Below, one piece after another: positions 1 through 7,579 of a DNA stretch of 50,247 nucleotides (the first letter of the stretch is position 1; each line of letters begins with the position of its first letter). A program made the translations under genes and the position numbers. The notes below the pieces were generated by a model. The model was not told the DNA's origin. It did not search any database and worked only from the letters and a program-made list of their open reading frames with translations. Source of the DNA: JAKQIM01 sp964633225 (GTDB lineage: Bacteria > Chloroflexota > Anaerolineae > Anaerolineales > UBA4823); assembly GCA_964633225.1 (NCBI GenBank), contig CAZWFQ010000023.1, positions 1 to 50,247 on the forward strand, given 5' to 3'.

Positions 1-134
1 TACGTCCGGCCAGGTCCAGGTCTTCGAGGCGAAGTTCCTCCACTTCTCCGATGCGCAAGCCGCTTTGCCAGAAAAGATAAAAAGCTGCCCGGTCCAACAG
101 CGCATCGCGGCGTTCTGGGACGATTGGGTTGGAA
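1..134 (-). pseudogene. Tyrosine recombinase (XerC/D-type) remnant, cut by window edge
   Basis: Read on the minus strand, the first ~115 bases encode a peptide with RDALLDRAAFYLFWQSGLRI followed by GEVEELRLEDLDL. This is the start of the catalytic domain of tyrosine recombinases/integrases, with the first catalytic arginine in the SGLRIGE motif. The rest of the catalytic domain lies beyond base 1 and cannot be seen. Upstream of about base 134 the same frame stays open (to a stop near 527, with an ATG at 356-358). However, the peptide there is Ser/Thr/Val/Pro-rich and does not resemble a core-binding domain. The gene therefore looks 5'-truncated, or joined to unrelated DNA. It could instead be an intact but divergent integrase. 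The family is clear; the pseudogene status is inference. Confidence 0.5.
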
Positions 135-530
135 AGCGGGGCGCACGGCTGCGGGGGAAATAGTATCGACACATTTGGCGACGTCTCTGCCCTGGCCGAG
201 GCGCTGCCGCTGGTGCCCACCGGAACGGTGGCGATCACCGGGACGACGCCAATCGTGGGCAACATCGTGGCGCTGACCGAGACCCTGCCGGTGACCCGAT
301 CCCTGGCGCTGCTGCCGGGTCTGATCGTGGATGTGGCCACACCGGTGGAGATCGTCATTGCCGGGGTGATCACGACGAGCGTGCCGCTGACCGTTACGGA
401 TATCTTCTCCCCCACGCTGGAGGTAGACGGCCTGGCAGCAGAAGGTGGTCTTGTCAGGAGAGATGGTGCAGCAGCAGATCAAGTTGTTCCTTCTTCAAAT
501 GGGTAGAGAGTTAAAACTACACCGGCCTAT
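135..530. other. Unassigned low-complexity stretch, open on both strands
   Basis: No gene is recognised here. On the plus strand a TTG-initiated frame (129-506, 125 codons) gives a peptide dominated by Thr, Val, Leu, Pro, Gly and Ala, with no cysteines apart from one near the start. On the minus strand the recombinase frame also stays open across most of the stretch. Neither has a convincing ribosome binding site or a recognisable domain. The plus-strand peptide could be a beta-rich fragment of an extracellular repeat protein, but I cannot support that. Confidence 0.3.
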
Positions 531-657
531 TTAGATTAAGATTTTCTCCGCGATCTCTGCGTCTCTGCGGTTGAATCTCAAGCTGTTCACCCCATTTAGA
601 TCTTAAAGTTTTCTCCGCGATCTCTGCGTCTCTGCGGTTGAATCTCAAGCTGTTCAC
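531..657. repeat. Direct repeat, 49-bp core at 67-bp period, two copies
   Basis: The block starting TTTTCTCCGCGATCTCTGCG occurs at 542-590 and again, identical over 49 bp, at 609-657. The flanks upstream of each copy (TTTAGATTAAG and TTTAGATCTTAAAG) are also similar, so the whole 67-bp unit appears duplicated. The core contains the CTCTGCGTCTCTGCGG word. Its reverse complement reads as an Arg-rich NRRDAEIAEK peptide, a well-known spurious translation of dispersed intergenic repeats in several bacterial phyla. It is probably a mobile or expanding intergenic repeat lying just upstream of the next gene. Confidence 0.85.
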
Positions 658-751
658 TTGCGCCTTGTAATCAATTTCGAGCCATAATATAATGTGAATC
701 TGATGGGGGCAAACATCCACTCCCAACCCCCCATCCGTTCAAGGAGAAAAT

Positions 752-2245
752 GTGAACCTGGCCCCTGCATATCCATCCACAACCACAGCCGCTTACGCCG
801 CCTTCTTAAAAGCCTACCCGGCATATAACGAAACCCTGATGCTGGATGAGCTCCGCAGCCGCGAGTATGCGCGCCTCGACCGCACCCAGCAGATCTACCT
901 CGATTACACCGGCGGCGGCCTGTATGCCGACTGCCAGCTCGACCAGCACATGGAGCTGCTCAAGCAGAACGTGTTTGGCAACCCCCATTCGCACAACCCC
1001 ACCTCCCAGGCCATGACCTGCCTGGTAGAAGAAGCCCGCCAGTTCGTGCTGGAATATTTCAACGCCCCCCCTGGCGAATACGTAGCCATCTTCACCCAAA
1101 ATGCCAGCACCGCCCTCAAGCTGGTCGGCGAGGCCTACCCCTTTGAGCCCGGCGGCCACTACCTGCTCACCTTCGACAATCACAACTCCGTCAACGGCAT
1201 CCGCGAGTTCGCCCGCCACAAAGGCGCCGCCTTCACCTACATCCCCGTCATCGCCCCTGAGCTGCGCCTGGATCCGGCCACCATCGACCAATACCTCGAC
1301 CTGGCCCAGCCCGGCAAGCACAACCTGTTTGCCTTCCCGGCCCAGTCCAACTTCAGCGGCGTCCAGCACCCCCTGGAGCTGATCGCCCGCGCCCGCGCCA
1401 AAGGCTGGGATGTGCTGGTGGATGCCGCTGCCTTTGCCCCCTCCAACCGCCTCGACCTGGCCCGTTGGATGCCCGATTTCGTCCCCCTCTCCTTCTACAA
1501 GATGTTTGGCTACCCATCTGGCATGGGCTGCCTGCTGGCCCGCCGTTCTGCCCTGGATAAGCTCAACCGGCCCTGGTATGCCGGCGGCACCATCACCATC
1601 TCCTCGGTCCAGGGCGATGGGCACTACCTGGTGCCAGGCGAAGCCGGCTTCGAAGACGGCACGGTCAATTATTTGCACATCCCCGCCGTCGAGATCGGCC
1701 TGCGCCACCTGCAAGCCGTCGGCATCGAGCCCATCCATACCCGCGTCACCTGCCTGGCAGGCTGGCTGATCGACAACCTGGCTGCCATGCGCCATGCCAC
1801 CGGCCAACCCCTGGTGAGCCTGCACGGCCCCGCCAACACCCAGCAGCGCGGCGGCACGGTCACCGTCAGCTTCTATGATCAGAACGGCGCCGCCCTGGAT
1901 GACCGCCGGGTGGAAGAGCTGGCCAACCATGCCCACATCTCGCTGCGCACGGGCTGTTTTTGCAACCCCGGCGCCGGCGAAGTGGCCCACGGCTTGACCC
2001 CCGACGTGATGAAGCAGTTCTTCCTTGGCCCGGCCATCTCCTTCCAAGAGCTGCGCCAGCTCATGCACAGCCGCTTTGGCAAAGAAGTTAGCGCCGTGCG
2101 CCTATCGGTGGGCCTGGCGAGCAACTTCGCCGACGTGGATGCCATGCTGCGCTTTGCCGCCAACTTCCTCCACCACACCGCTGAAGAGATCGGCGCCGTG
2201 CAGAACATCGAAGCCCTGTGCTCGACAAACCGCGATTCTGCCTGA
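752..2245 (+). CDS. Class V aminotransferase, molybdenum cofactor sulfurase-like
   Basis: This is a PLP-dependent enzyme of the NifS/class V fold (497 aa). The GTG start is preceded by AAGGAG at 741-746. The sequence resembles the N-terminal NifS-like domain of eukaryotic Moco sulfurases (MOCOS/ABA3). It has LDYTGGG and HSHNPTS near the N-terminus, SFYKMFGYPSG containing the presumed PLP-binding lysine, and LRTGCFCNPGAGE containing the presumed persulfide cysteine. No MOSC domain follows, so the C-terminal Moco-binding part is absent. Family members remove sulfur from cysteine to form an enzyme persulfide. The gene lies 380 bp upstream of, and in the same direction as, an operon encoding a Mo-bisMGD enzyme and sulfur channels, so a role in sulfur delivery is an attractive inference. 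A general cysteine desulfurase or selenocysteine lyase is the alternative. Confidence 0.85.
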   Translation: MNLAPAYPSTTTAAYAAFLKAYPAYNETLMLDELRSREYARLDRTQQIYLDYTGGGLYADCQLDQHMELLKQNVFGNPHSHNPTSQAMTCLVEEARQFVLEYFNAPPGEYVAIFTQNASTALKLVGEAYPFEPGGHYLLTFDNHNSVNGIREFARHKGAAFTYIPVIAPELRLDPATIDQYLDLAQPGKHNLFAFPAQSNFSGVQHPLELIARARAKGWDVLVDAAAFAPSNRLDLARWMPDFVPLSFYKMFGYPSGMGCLLARRSALDKLNRPWYAGGTITISSVQGDGHYLVPGEAGFEDGTVNYLHIPAVEIGLRHLQAVGIEPIHTRVTCLAGWLIDNLAAMRHATGQPLVSLHGPANTQQRGGTVTVSFYDQNGAALDDRRVEELANHAHISLRTGCFCNPGAGEVAHGLTPDVMKQFFLGPAISFQELRQLMHSRFGKEVSAVRLSVGLASNFADVDAMLRFAANFLHHTAEEIGAVQNIEALCSTNRDSA

Positions 2246-2480
2246 TAGGTTGAATCACACCTCGACATAACAGATCGCCCTTTACCATTTCCAATTTTCT
2301 CCTGGCCGGGCCTACTTTCCCGCAATCTTGCTGCCAACCACAATACCACTGTCAGCCAAGAAACCACGGCAATGCAAGTCCCCAAGTCGAGACCCGTCAA
2401 CAGCAGCCCAATCCACGAGCAGAACAGCAGCGGAGATGAGCAATTATCGCGCAATTCCAGGCAGCAGGTCAATGGAGGTT
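2246..2480. other. Intergenic region, no clear gene
   Basis: The first ~235 bases after the aminotransferase hold no recognisable gene. On the minus strand, 2275-2487 can be translated from an ATG into about 70 residues with a hydrophobic stretch (LLFCSWIGLLLTGLDLG). The frame then runs on antisense through the aminotransferase, and no start signal is convincing, so it may be a decayed membrane-protein fragment or chance. I see no clear rho-independent terminator after 2245. Confidence 0.4.
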
Positions 2481-2495
2481 TACACACAATAAATA

Positions 2496-2537
2496 GTATG
2501 TAACATACATTCGCTAGAGTATAATTACCAATATAAT
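2496..2537 (+). promoter_or_regulatory. Putative promoter and operator of the respiratory operon
   Basis: This AT-rich segment contains two TATAAT hexamers, at 2520-2525 and 2532-2537. A perfect 13-base palindrome, GTATGT-A-ACATAC, lies at 2496-2508. With a 17-bp spacer, the -35 region of the upstream -10 box would fall inside the palindrome, a placement typical of a repressor operator. It is about 90 bp upstream of the first operon start at 2628. Neither -35 sequence matches the consensus well. The XRE-cupin regulator encoded at 11505-12203 is a candidate ligand, by inference only. Confidence 0.5.
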
Positions 2538-2627
2538 AGTCAATCAGGTGTCACAACATACGCACAATCATATGATCAAGCATGTTGGTTGATCCGGAAA
2601 TATTTTCCCATCTCAAAGGAGGCATGC

Positions 2628-3452
2628 ATGCAGCGTAGAAATATATTCACCTTAATGGCTGCCACCGGCATACTGCTAATCGTGGTAGCGGGGTTATGGC
2701 TGGCAACCGCTACCCCTGTCAGCGCCCAATGCGGGTCCCAGGCATCATCATGCAAGAACTGCCACGAGGTGCAAGGCGCAATGCCGGTCAACAACGATGG
2801 TACAGCCTGGCACGCTTCGCACGCCTTTGGCGATTTTTGTTACATCTGCCACGCAGGTAATAACCAGGCCAAAGACCAGGTTGAAGCCCACATTGGCATG
2901 GTGTCGCCGCTTTCGGATATCCAGGCTTCTTGCATGCAATGCCATCCAAATGACCTTGAGGCGCGCGCCCAGGTGTATGCCACCACATTGGGCGTGGAAA
3001 TCGGGGTGGGAGCTTCTGCCAGCCAGGGCGTTGAGGCCGGAGAGGTGGTGCAACCGGTAGCTGTTATTTCTGCTCCCGCAGCCGTAGAGATCAACCTGGA
3101 CGATCCGAACCTGGTGGATTATGTCCAACGTTACGAGGAAATTGTACTCGGTAAAAAACCTATCAATTGGGGCAATGCGATTCTGGTAGGGCTGATTGGG
3201 CTGGTGATCGTGGGGGGCGGTGGATTTGTTGTTAAGAACGAAAAGTGGCTTGATTTCTCAGCTCTCGATACAAAGCGAGTGGATGGCGAATATCCTGTCG
3301 AGGTGATCGATATGCTGCCGGCCATTGCAAACCTCAAACCAAAGAGCCGCAAGACACTCCAAAAAATCCTTACCAACCCCAGCCTGCTGGAAAAAGTGTT
3401 GGGATTTATGGATACGATAGCCAGTGATAAAAACGAGGGAAAATCCCAATGA
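2628..3452 (+). CDS. Membrane-anchored triheme cytochrome c
   Basis: This is a 274-residue periplasmic electron carrier. I chose ATG 2628 because AAAGGAGG (2615-2622) lies five bases upstream; an upstream in-frame TTG at 2589 lacks such a site. Residues ~1-33 form a signal peptide ending near TPVSA. Three CxxCH heme sites follow: CKNCH, CYICH and CMQCH. A hydrophobic helix at about residues 181-203 (ILVGLIGLVIVGGGGFVV) anchors the protein. About 70 residues after it would be cytoplasmic and carry no recognised domain. The stop overlaps the next start as ATGA, so translation is probably coupled. As the first gene of the operon it probably passes electrons between the membrane complex and periplasmic partners. 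I cannot assign it to a named subfamily. Confidence 0.85.
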   Translation: MQRRNIFTLMAATGILLIVVAGLWLATATPVSAQCGSQASSCKNCHEVQGAMPVNNDGTAWHASHAFGDFCYICHAGNNQAKDQVEAHIGMVSPLSDIQASCMQCHPNDLEARAQVYATTLGVEIGVGASASQGVEAGEVVQPVAVISAPAAVEINLDDPNLVDYVQRYEEIVLGKKPINWGNAILVGLIGLVIVGGGGFVVKNEKWLDFSALDTKRVDGEYPVEVIDMLPAIANLKPKSRKTLQKILTNPSLLEKVLGFMDTIASDKNEGKSQ

Positions 3453-3994
3453 AAGCCATTCTGAATTACATCCGCAAGGAAACCTGGTCTCCCTACGTGG
3501 CTGGGATTCTCATGGGCCTGGTTGGCATTGCGGCCGTCTGGGTCAGTGACAGCCTGTTGGGCGCATCCGGTGCCTTTGAGAACATTGCCGGGCTGATCGG
3601 CAAGGCAGTGGCGCCAGCCGCCTTCGACAACATGTACTTTAATTTCATTATGCCGCCTGGCATCACCTACGGTGTGATGATGTTGGTCGGGTTGTTCTTT
3701 GGCGGGCTGATCGGTGCTGCCACCAGTGGCACTTTAAAATGGGGCAAAAAAGATGCCGCCAACAGCGATGAACAGTGGCGGCGTATCTTTGGCCCACAGG
3801 TATGGAAGCGTTGGCTTCTGGCCTTCATTGGGGCCATTGTTTTGGAATATGCCGCTGGGATTGCAGGTGGCTGCACCAGCGGCCTGGCCATCTCAGGCGG
3901 TATGCTGCTGGCGCCAGCGGCCTTTCTCTTCATCGCCGGGATGTTCGCGTCTGGCATTCTCACCGCCCTGATCGTCTACCGCAGGAGATACTAA
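3449..3994 (+). CDS. YeeE/YedE-type sulfur transport protein, first half
   Basis: This is a hydrophobic 181-aa protein of the YeeE/YedE (sulfur transport) superfamily. Characterised relatives such as TsuA/YeeE move thiosulfate through a channel lined by conserved cysteines. Here residues GIAGGCTSGLAISGG carry the family's Gly-Gly-Cys motif, with the cysteine at about position 142. Several membrane helices are visible, including VAGILMGLVGIAAVWV, VMMLVGLFFGGLIGA and FLFIAGMFASGILTALIV. It is about half the length of single-chain YeeE, and the next gene encodes the other half, so the two probably form one channel. The start overlaps the upstream stop (ATGA). The substrate is not shown by sequence; thiosulfate, sulfite or a selenium oxyanion are options. 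Confidence 0.85.
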   Translation: MKAILNYIRKETWSPYVAGILMGLVGIAAVWVSDSLLGASGAFENIAGLIGKAVAPAAFDNMYFNFIMPPGITYGVMMLVGLFFGGLIGAATSGTLKWGKKDAANSDEQWRRIFGPQVWKRWLLAFIGAIVLEYAAGIAGGCTSGLAISGGMLLAPAAFLFIAGMFASGILTALIVYRRRY

Positions 3995-3995
3995 A

Positions 3996-4544
3996 ATGAC
4001 CAACCTGATCCTTGCATTGGTGCTGGGCGCCTTCTTTGGCTTTGCGCTGAACAAGGCTGGCTTGACCAAGTACAACAAGATTGTCAATGTTTTTCGCTTT
4101 ACCGACATGGCTGTATTGCAGTTCATGATGACCGCCCTGGTCGTTTCCATGATCGGCCTCTACGCACTGCGCGCCCTTGGCATACTTGAATTCCCCAATA
4201 TCCCCGGCACCTATATCGTCGGAAATATCGTCGGCGGCCTGGTATTTGGGATTGGCATGGCCCTCACCGGATACTGACCGGGCACTTGCGCCGCCGGTGG
4301 CGGCGAAGGCAAGCTTGATTATCTCATCCCTGGCCTATTGGGGTTTCTCGTTGGTGCAGTGCTTTTTGGCCTCACCTACCAGCAGGTATTTCCGGTCATA
4401 TCAGGCATTGCCAATTATGGGAATGTTGTTATTCCCGATCTATGGAATGTTAGCCCCTTCTTGTTCATCCTCCTCTTCACGCTCATCGCCCTACTTCTGT
4501 TCTACTTGATTGACCGGGCCGGCTTGAAGCGCAAAGAGAAATAA
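3996..4544 (+). CDS. YeeE/YedE-type sulfur transport protein, second half; probable selenoprotein (Sec94)
   Basis: This is read as one 182-aa protein with the TGA at 4275-4277 decoded as selenocysteine. AGGAG (3983-3987) precedes ATG 3996. Residues 1-93 end with VGGLVFGIGMALTGY. The frame then continues after the TGA as PGTCAAGGGEGKLDYLIPGL and membrane helices to a normal TAA at 4542-4544. In YeeE/YedE (DUF6691-like) proteins this motif is G-Y-C-P-G-T, so the TGA replaces the conserved channel cysteine. A cysteine four residues later (U-P-G-T-C) is a possible redox partner. The total length matches the partner encoded just upstream (181 aa). A hairpin fitting the bacterial SECIS pattern follows the TGA. 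Conceptual annotation would wrongly split it into 3996-4277 and 4338-4544. Alternatives are a TGC/TGT-to-TGA mutation or a sequencing error. Confidence 0.8.
4285..4313 (+). promoter_or_regulatory. Candidate bacterial SECIS hairpin
   Basis: The arms CTTGC (4285-4289) and GCAAG (4309-4313) pair. An inner GC stem is formed by GCCGCC (4290-4295) and GGCGGC (4299-4304), closed by a GGT loop (4296-4298), with GAAG (4305-4308) bulged on the 3' side. The first loop base is 19 nt after the last base of the TGA, leaving 18 nt between. The described bacterial SECIS pattern has a short apical loop with a G in its first two positions and about 16-37 nt between UGA and loop, so this fits. The same bases encode the conserved CAAGGGEGKL segment, so GC-rich glycine/alanine codons alone could produce part of the pairing. 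Confidence 0.65.
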
Positions 4545-4561
4545 GCCCACAGGAGCCACTT

Positions 4562-6790
4562 ATGGCAAAAAACCTGTCACGACGTGATTTCTTAAAGCTC
4601 GGCGCACTGACAACCGGAGCGCTGGCAGCAGGGAAGTTCATCCCGCCAAGTGTCGCTCAGGCCGCACGCGATGCAGGCCACCTGAATGCTTCTGGCGATG
4701 GCTACATCCCCAGCATGTGCGAGATGTGTGTCTGGCGCTGCGGCTTGCTCGCCAAAGTGAGAAACGGTCGCATCGTCAAACTGGATGGCAATCCCGATCA
4801 CCCTCACTCGCGCGGCAATCTATGCACGCGTGGGCAGTCTGGCCTGATGAACACTTACGATCCTGACCGGGTGCTGACCCCGCTTATTCGGGTGGGCCGC
4901 CGCGGGGATGGATTGTTCCGCAAGGCAAGCTGGGATGAGGCCCTGGATTTAACGGCCAGCAATATGCTTGCCATCAAACAAACGTACGGGCCTGAGGCAA
5001 TGGTCTTTTCGTCCACGCACAACCTGAGCCAGGTGCAGTTCGAAAACCTGCTCTACGCATACGGCTCGCCCAATTACGGCACCCAGCGCAGCCTGTGCTT
5101 CAATGCCATGATCACGGCCTTCCTGCTGACTTATGGCATTGAAGAACCCGAACGCAATTACGATAACGTCGAGTTCATTCTATTAGTTGGCCGTAATCTA
5201 ATGGAGGCCATTTCCACATCAGAGACATCCCAGCTATCGCAAGCCCTTGACCGCGGCGCAAAGCTGGTTTACCTGGATCCCCGCTACACGAAGACCGCTT
5301 CCAAATCGGCCGAATGGATTCCCATCCGGCCTGGCACCGACTCAGCCTTTCTGTTGGCCATGATCCACGTCATCGTGATGAACGAGCTGGCTGACTGTGA
5401 CTTCGTGAAACAGTACGTGGTCGGGTGTGATGATATTCAAGAGGCCATGCGCAGCTATACCCCAGAATGGGCCTCTCAAAAAACCGGCGTCCCAGCGGCC
5501 ACCATTGAACGCATCGCCCGTGAATATGCGGCGGCCAAACACAATGCCCTGGCACACCCTGGCTGGCGCACATCCAACTTTGTCAATTCCTTCCAAACCG
5601 AGCGCGCAATTGCCACCCTGAACGCCCTGAGCGGCAACGTGCTCACTGCTGGCGGATGCCTTTCAGCAGATGTAACTTCTGAGAGTGCCGGCCTGGGTGC
5701 TCCTCCGCAGCCACCATACCCCCGTGTTTCTGCATTGCGCCTGGATGGCACGCCCTGGAAGTACCCGCTCGTTCCGTTAAAGCTGGGCGTCTTTCAAGAG
5801 TTACGCGACGCTATCCTGACCGGAGAACCCTATCAGGCACACGGCTGGTTCATCTCCCGTCAGAATCCCATCCAGGCACTGCCAGACCGTCAAAAGACCC
5901 TGCAAGCTTTTGCTAAGATGGATTTCATTGCCACCGTAGATATTATCCTGAACGATACCGCCTGGTATTCAGACGTGGTGCTGCCCGAAGCATCTTACCT
6001 GGAACGTTACGACCCCCTGCTCACCTTGGGTGGCAAGGCTTTCCTCCGCCAACCCGTTATTGAACCTCAGGGTGAGGCCAAATCTGCCCTATGGATCTAC
6101 AAACAACTTGGCGAACGCCTGGGATTGGGTGATTATTTCCAGTATGCGGACGAAGAAGATTACATCCGCCAACAGCTCGCTCCCCTGGGTGCCAGCCTTG
6201 AATCCCTGAAATCAAAAGGCTATGCTGAACTGCCTGCCGAGGAAGACGAAAAAGAAATCACCTTTAATACCCCCTCTGGCAAGATCGAAATCTACTCAGA
6301 AACTCTGGCCAAGGCCGGCTTCTCACCCTGGCCTACCTGGGAAGAGCCCCTTGCACCTCCCGAAGGCCAGTTCTACTTGCTGACCGGCAAGGTAGCCCAG
6401 GCCACCCAATTCGGCACTCAAAACAACCAACTTCTTCACAAATATTCAGATGATCCGCGCCTATGGATGAACAACAAGACAGCCAAGTCGCTGGGACTGG
6501 TAGATGGCGATTGGGTCGAAGTGACCTCCGCAGTGGGCAAAGTAAATATCCTCCTGCACGCCACCAAAGCTATTCGCCCCGATTGCGTTTACATGACACC
6601 CGGTTACGGCCATCTCTCGAAAGGCCTGACTACGGCCTACGGCATTGGCGCCAGCGACTCTGTGCTGCATGTCACTTACACCGATCCCATCAGCGGCGGG
6701 CAGGCGCTGAGCCAAACTTTTGTATCGGTAAAGAAAATCCCCGGAACAAAACCAGTTCCGCTGCCTAAGCCGCTTTACTCAGGAGAATAG
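4562..6790 (+). CDS. Mo-bisMGD oxidoreductase, PsrA/PhsA-like catalytic subunit
   Basis: This is a DMSO-reductase-superfamily enzyme (742 aa), most like polysulfide/thiosulfate reductase catalytic subunits. A Tat signal is visible (SRRDFLKLG, residues 6-14), so it is exported folded. An N-terminal [4Fe-4S] site is formed by CEMCVWRC (about 53-60) and a fourth cysteine in NLCTRG. The GSPNYGTQRSLCFN segment carries the likely Mo-ligand cysteine at about 179. A C-terminal molydopterin-dinucleotide-binding domain includes VAQATQFGTQNN. AGGAG at 4551-4555 supports the start. It is followed directly by FeS and NrfD genes, giving a complete three-subunit set. The upstream sulfur channels favour thiosulfate, polysulfide or tetrathionate chemistry. 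The substrate and direction cannot be read from the sequence, and arsenate-reductase-like relatives are less likely. Confidence 0.85.
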   Translation: MAKNLSRRDFLKLGALTTGALAAGKFIPPSVAQAARDAGHLNASGDGYIPSMCEMCVWRCGLLAKVRNGRIVKLDGNPDHPHSRGNLCTRGQSGLMNTYDPDRVLTPLIRVGRRGDGLFRKASWDEALDLTASNMLAIKQTYGPEAMVFSSTHNLSQVQFENLLYAYGSPNYGTQRSLCFNAMITAFLLTYGIEEPERNYDNVEFILLVGRNLMEAISTSETSQLSQALDRGAKLVYLDPRYTKTASKSAEWIPIRPGTDSAFLLAMIHVIVMNELADCDFVKQYVVGCDDIQEAMRSYTPEWASQKTGVPAATIERIAREYAAAKHNALAHPGWRTSNFVNSFQTERAIATLNALSGNVLTAGGCLSADVTSESAGLGAPPQPPYPRVSALRLDGTPWKYPLVPLKLGVFQELRDAILTGEPYQAHGWFISRQNPIQALPDRQKTLQAFAKMDFIATVDIILNDTAWYSDVVLPEASYLERYDPLLTLGGKAFLRQPVIEPQGEAKSALWIYKQLGERLGLGDYFQYADEEDYIRQQLAPLGASLESLKSKGYAELPAEEDEKEITFNTPSGKIEIYSETLAKAGFSPWPTWEEPLAPPEGQFYLLTGKVAQATQFGTQNNQLLHKYSDDPRLWMNNKTAKSLGLVDGDWVEVTSAVGKVNILLHATKAIRPDCVYMTPGYGHLSKGLTTAYGIGASDSVLHVTYTDPISGGQALSQTFVSVKKIPGTKPVPLPKPLYSGE

Positions 6791-6793
6791 CCC

Positions 6794-7576
6794 ATGACCA
6801 ACCACAAGTATGGTTTCTTGATCGACGCTTCGCGTTGCATTGACTGCCGTGCCTGCCTGGTGGCTTGCAGTGTAGAGAACAATGTTCCTATGAAGCACAC
6901 GCGCATCTGGATTCATGACACGGGCATCATGGGAGAGTATCCCGACCTGACGCGCTATTCCGCCCCCTTCCACTGCATGCACTGCGTAGACCCTTCTTGC
7001 GTATCGGCCTGCACCGTTGGCGCCTTACAACAAAACCCAGATGGCATTGTGATCTACGATCAAGATCGCTGCATCGGCTGCCGTTACTGCATGTACGCCT
7101 GCCCATTTGAAGTCCCCAACTTTGAGTGGCATGAGCGCCTGGCTCTGATCATCAAATGCGATTTTTGTACCTCTCGCCTGGCAGAAGGTCAAAAGCCAGC
7201 CTGTGCCGCCACCTGTCCTACACGCGCCATTCAATTTGGCACGCGTGAAGAAATGCTCAACTTAGCTTATCAACGCATCAAAGATAATCCCGGGCGTTAT
7301 GTTGCCCATGTCTATGGTGAGCATGAGAATGGCGGCACTTCTACGTTCTACATTTCGCCAGTTCCTTTTGAGCAGCTTGGTTTTCCCGTCACTGGGCAGA
7401 CCGAATCGCCAGCCCATTTCAATCGCCTGGTTACCCACGGAACCCCTGCTGTAGCCGCAGGCGTAGCAATCGGCATGAGCGGCATCTACCTGGCGATTAA
7501 ACGCCAGGGCAAGGATAACGCCGCTGCGGATGCCGAACACGCCCAGTCAGAGCACAAAGCAGCTGAGGAGGAATAA
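6794..7576 (+). CDS. 4x[4Fe-4S] electron transfer subunit, PsrB/HybA-like
   Basis: This is the 260-aa electron-transfer subunit between the Mo enzyme and the NrfD membrane protein. Sixteen cysteines fall in four groups: CIDCRACLVAC, CMHCVDPSCVSAC, CIGCRYCMYAC and CDFC...CAATC. They are sufficient for four [4Fe-4S] clusters. There is no signal peptide, so it is presumably co-exported with its Tat-borne partner, as is usual in this family. Near the C-terminus a hydrophobic segment (PAVAAGVAIGMSGIYLAI) could anchor it, a HybA-like feature, followed by a charged Ala/Glu-rich tail. AGGAG at 6781-6785 supports the start, three bases after the upstream stop. Confidence 0.9.
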   Translation: MTNHKYGFLIDASRCIDCRACLVACSVENNVPMKHTRIWIHDTGIMGEYPDLTRYSAPFHCMHCVDPSCVSACTVGALQQNPDGIVIYDQDRCIGCRYCMYACPFEVPNFEWHERLALIIKCDFCTSRLAEGQKPACAATCPTRAIQFGTREEMLNLAYQRIKDNPGRYVAHVYGEHENGGTSTFYISPVPFEQLGFPVTGQTESPAHFNRLVTHGTPAVAAGVAIGMSGIYLAIKRQGKDNAAADAEHAQSEHKAAEEE

Positions 7577-7579
7577 GCT

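Noticed and set aside
806..2068. A 420-residue minus-strand open frame opposite the aminotransferase
   Set aside because: It is an antisense shadow created by GC-rich codon bias; its peptide is Gly/Ala/Val-rich with no domain, while the plus strand encodes a recognisable enzyme.
2275..2487. Possible small membrane protein on the minus strand
   Set aside because: The hydrophobic stretch is suggestive, but there is no ribosome binding site, the frame continues antisense into the aminotransferase, and I recognise no family.
2589..2627. Longer N-terminus for the triheme cytochrome (TTG 2589)
   Set aside because: It would place 13 extra residues before the signal peptide and has no ribosome binding site, unlike ATG 2628 with AAAGGAGG.
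4275..4337. Pseudogene or frameshift explanation for the stop in the second YeeE/YedE gene
   Set aside because: There is no frame change: the sequence on both sides is in the same frame and conserved. A single-base TGC/TGT-to-TGA mutation cannot be excluded, but the exact replacement of the motif cysteine and the SECIS-like hairpin make Sec more likely.
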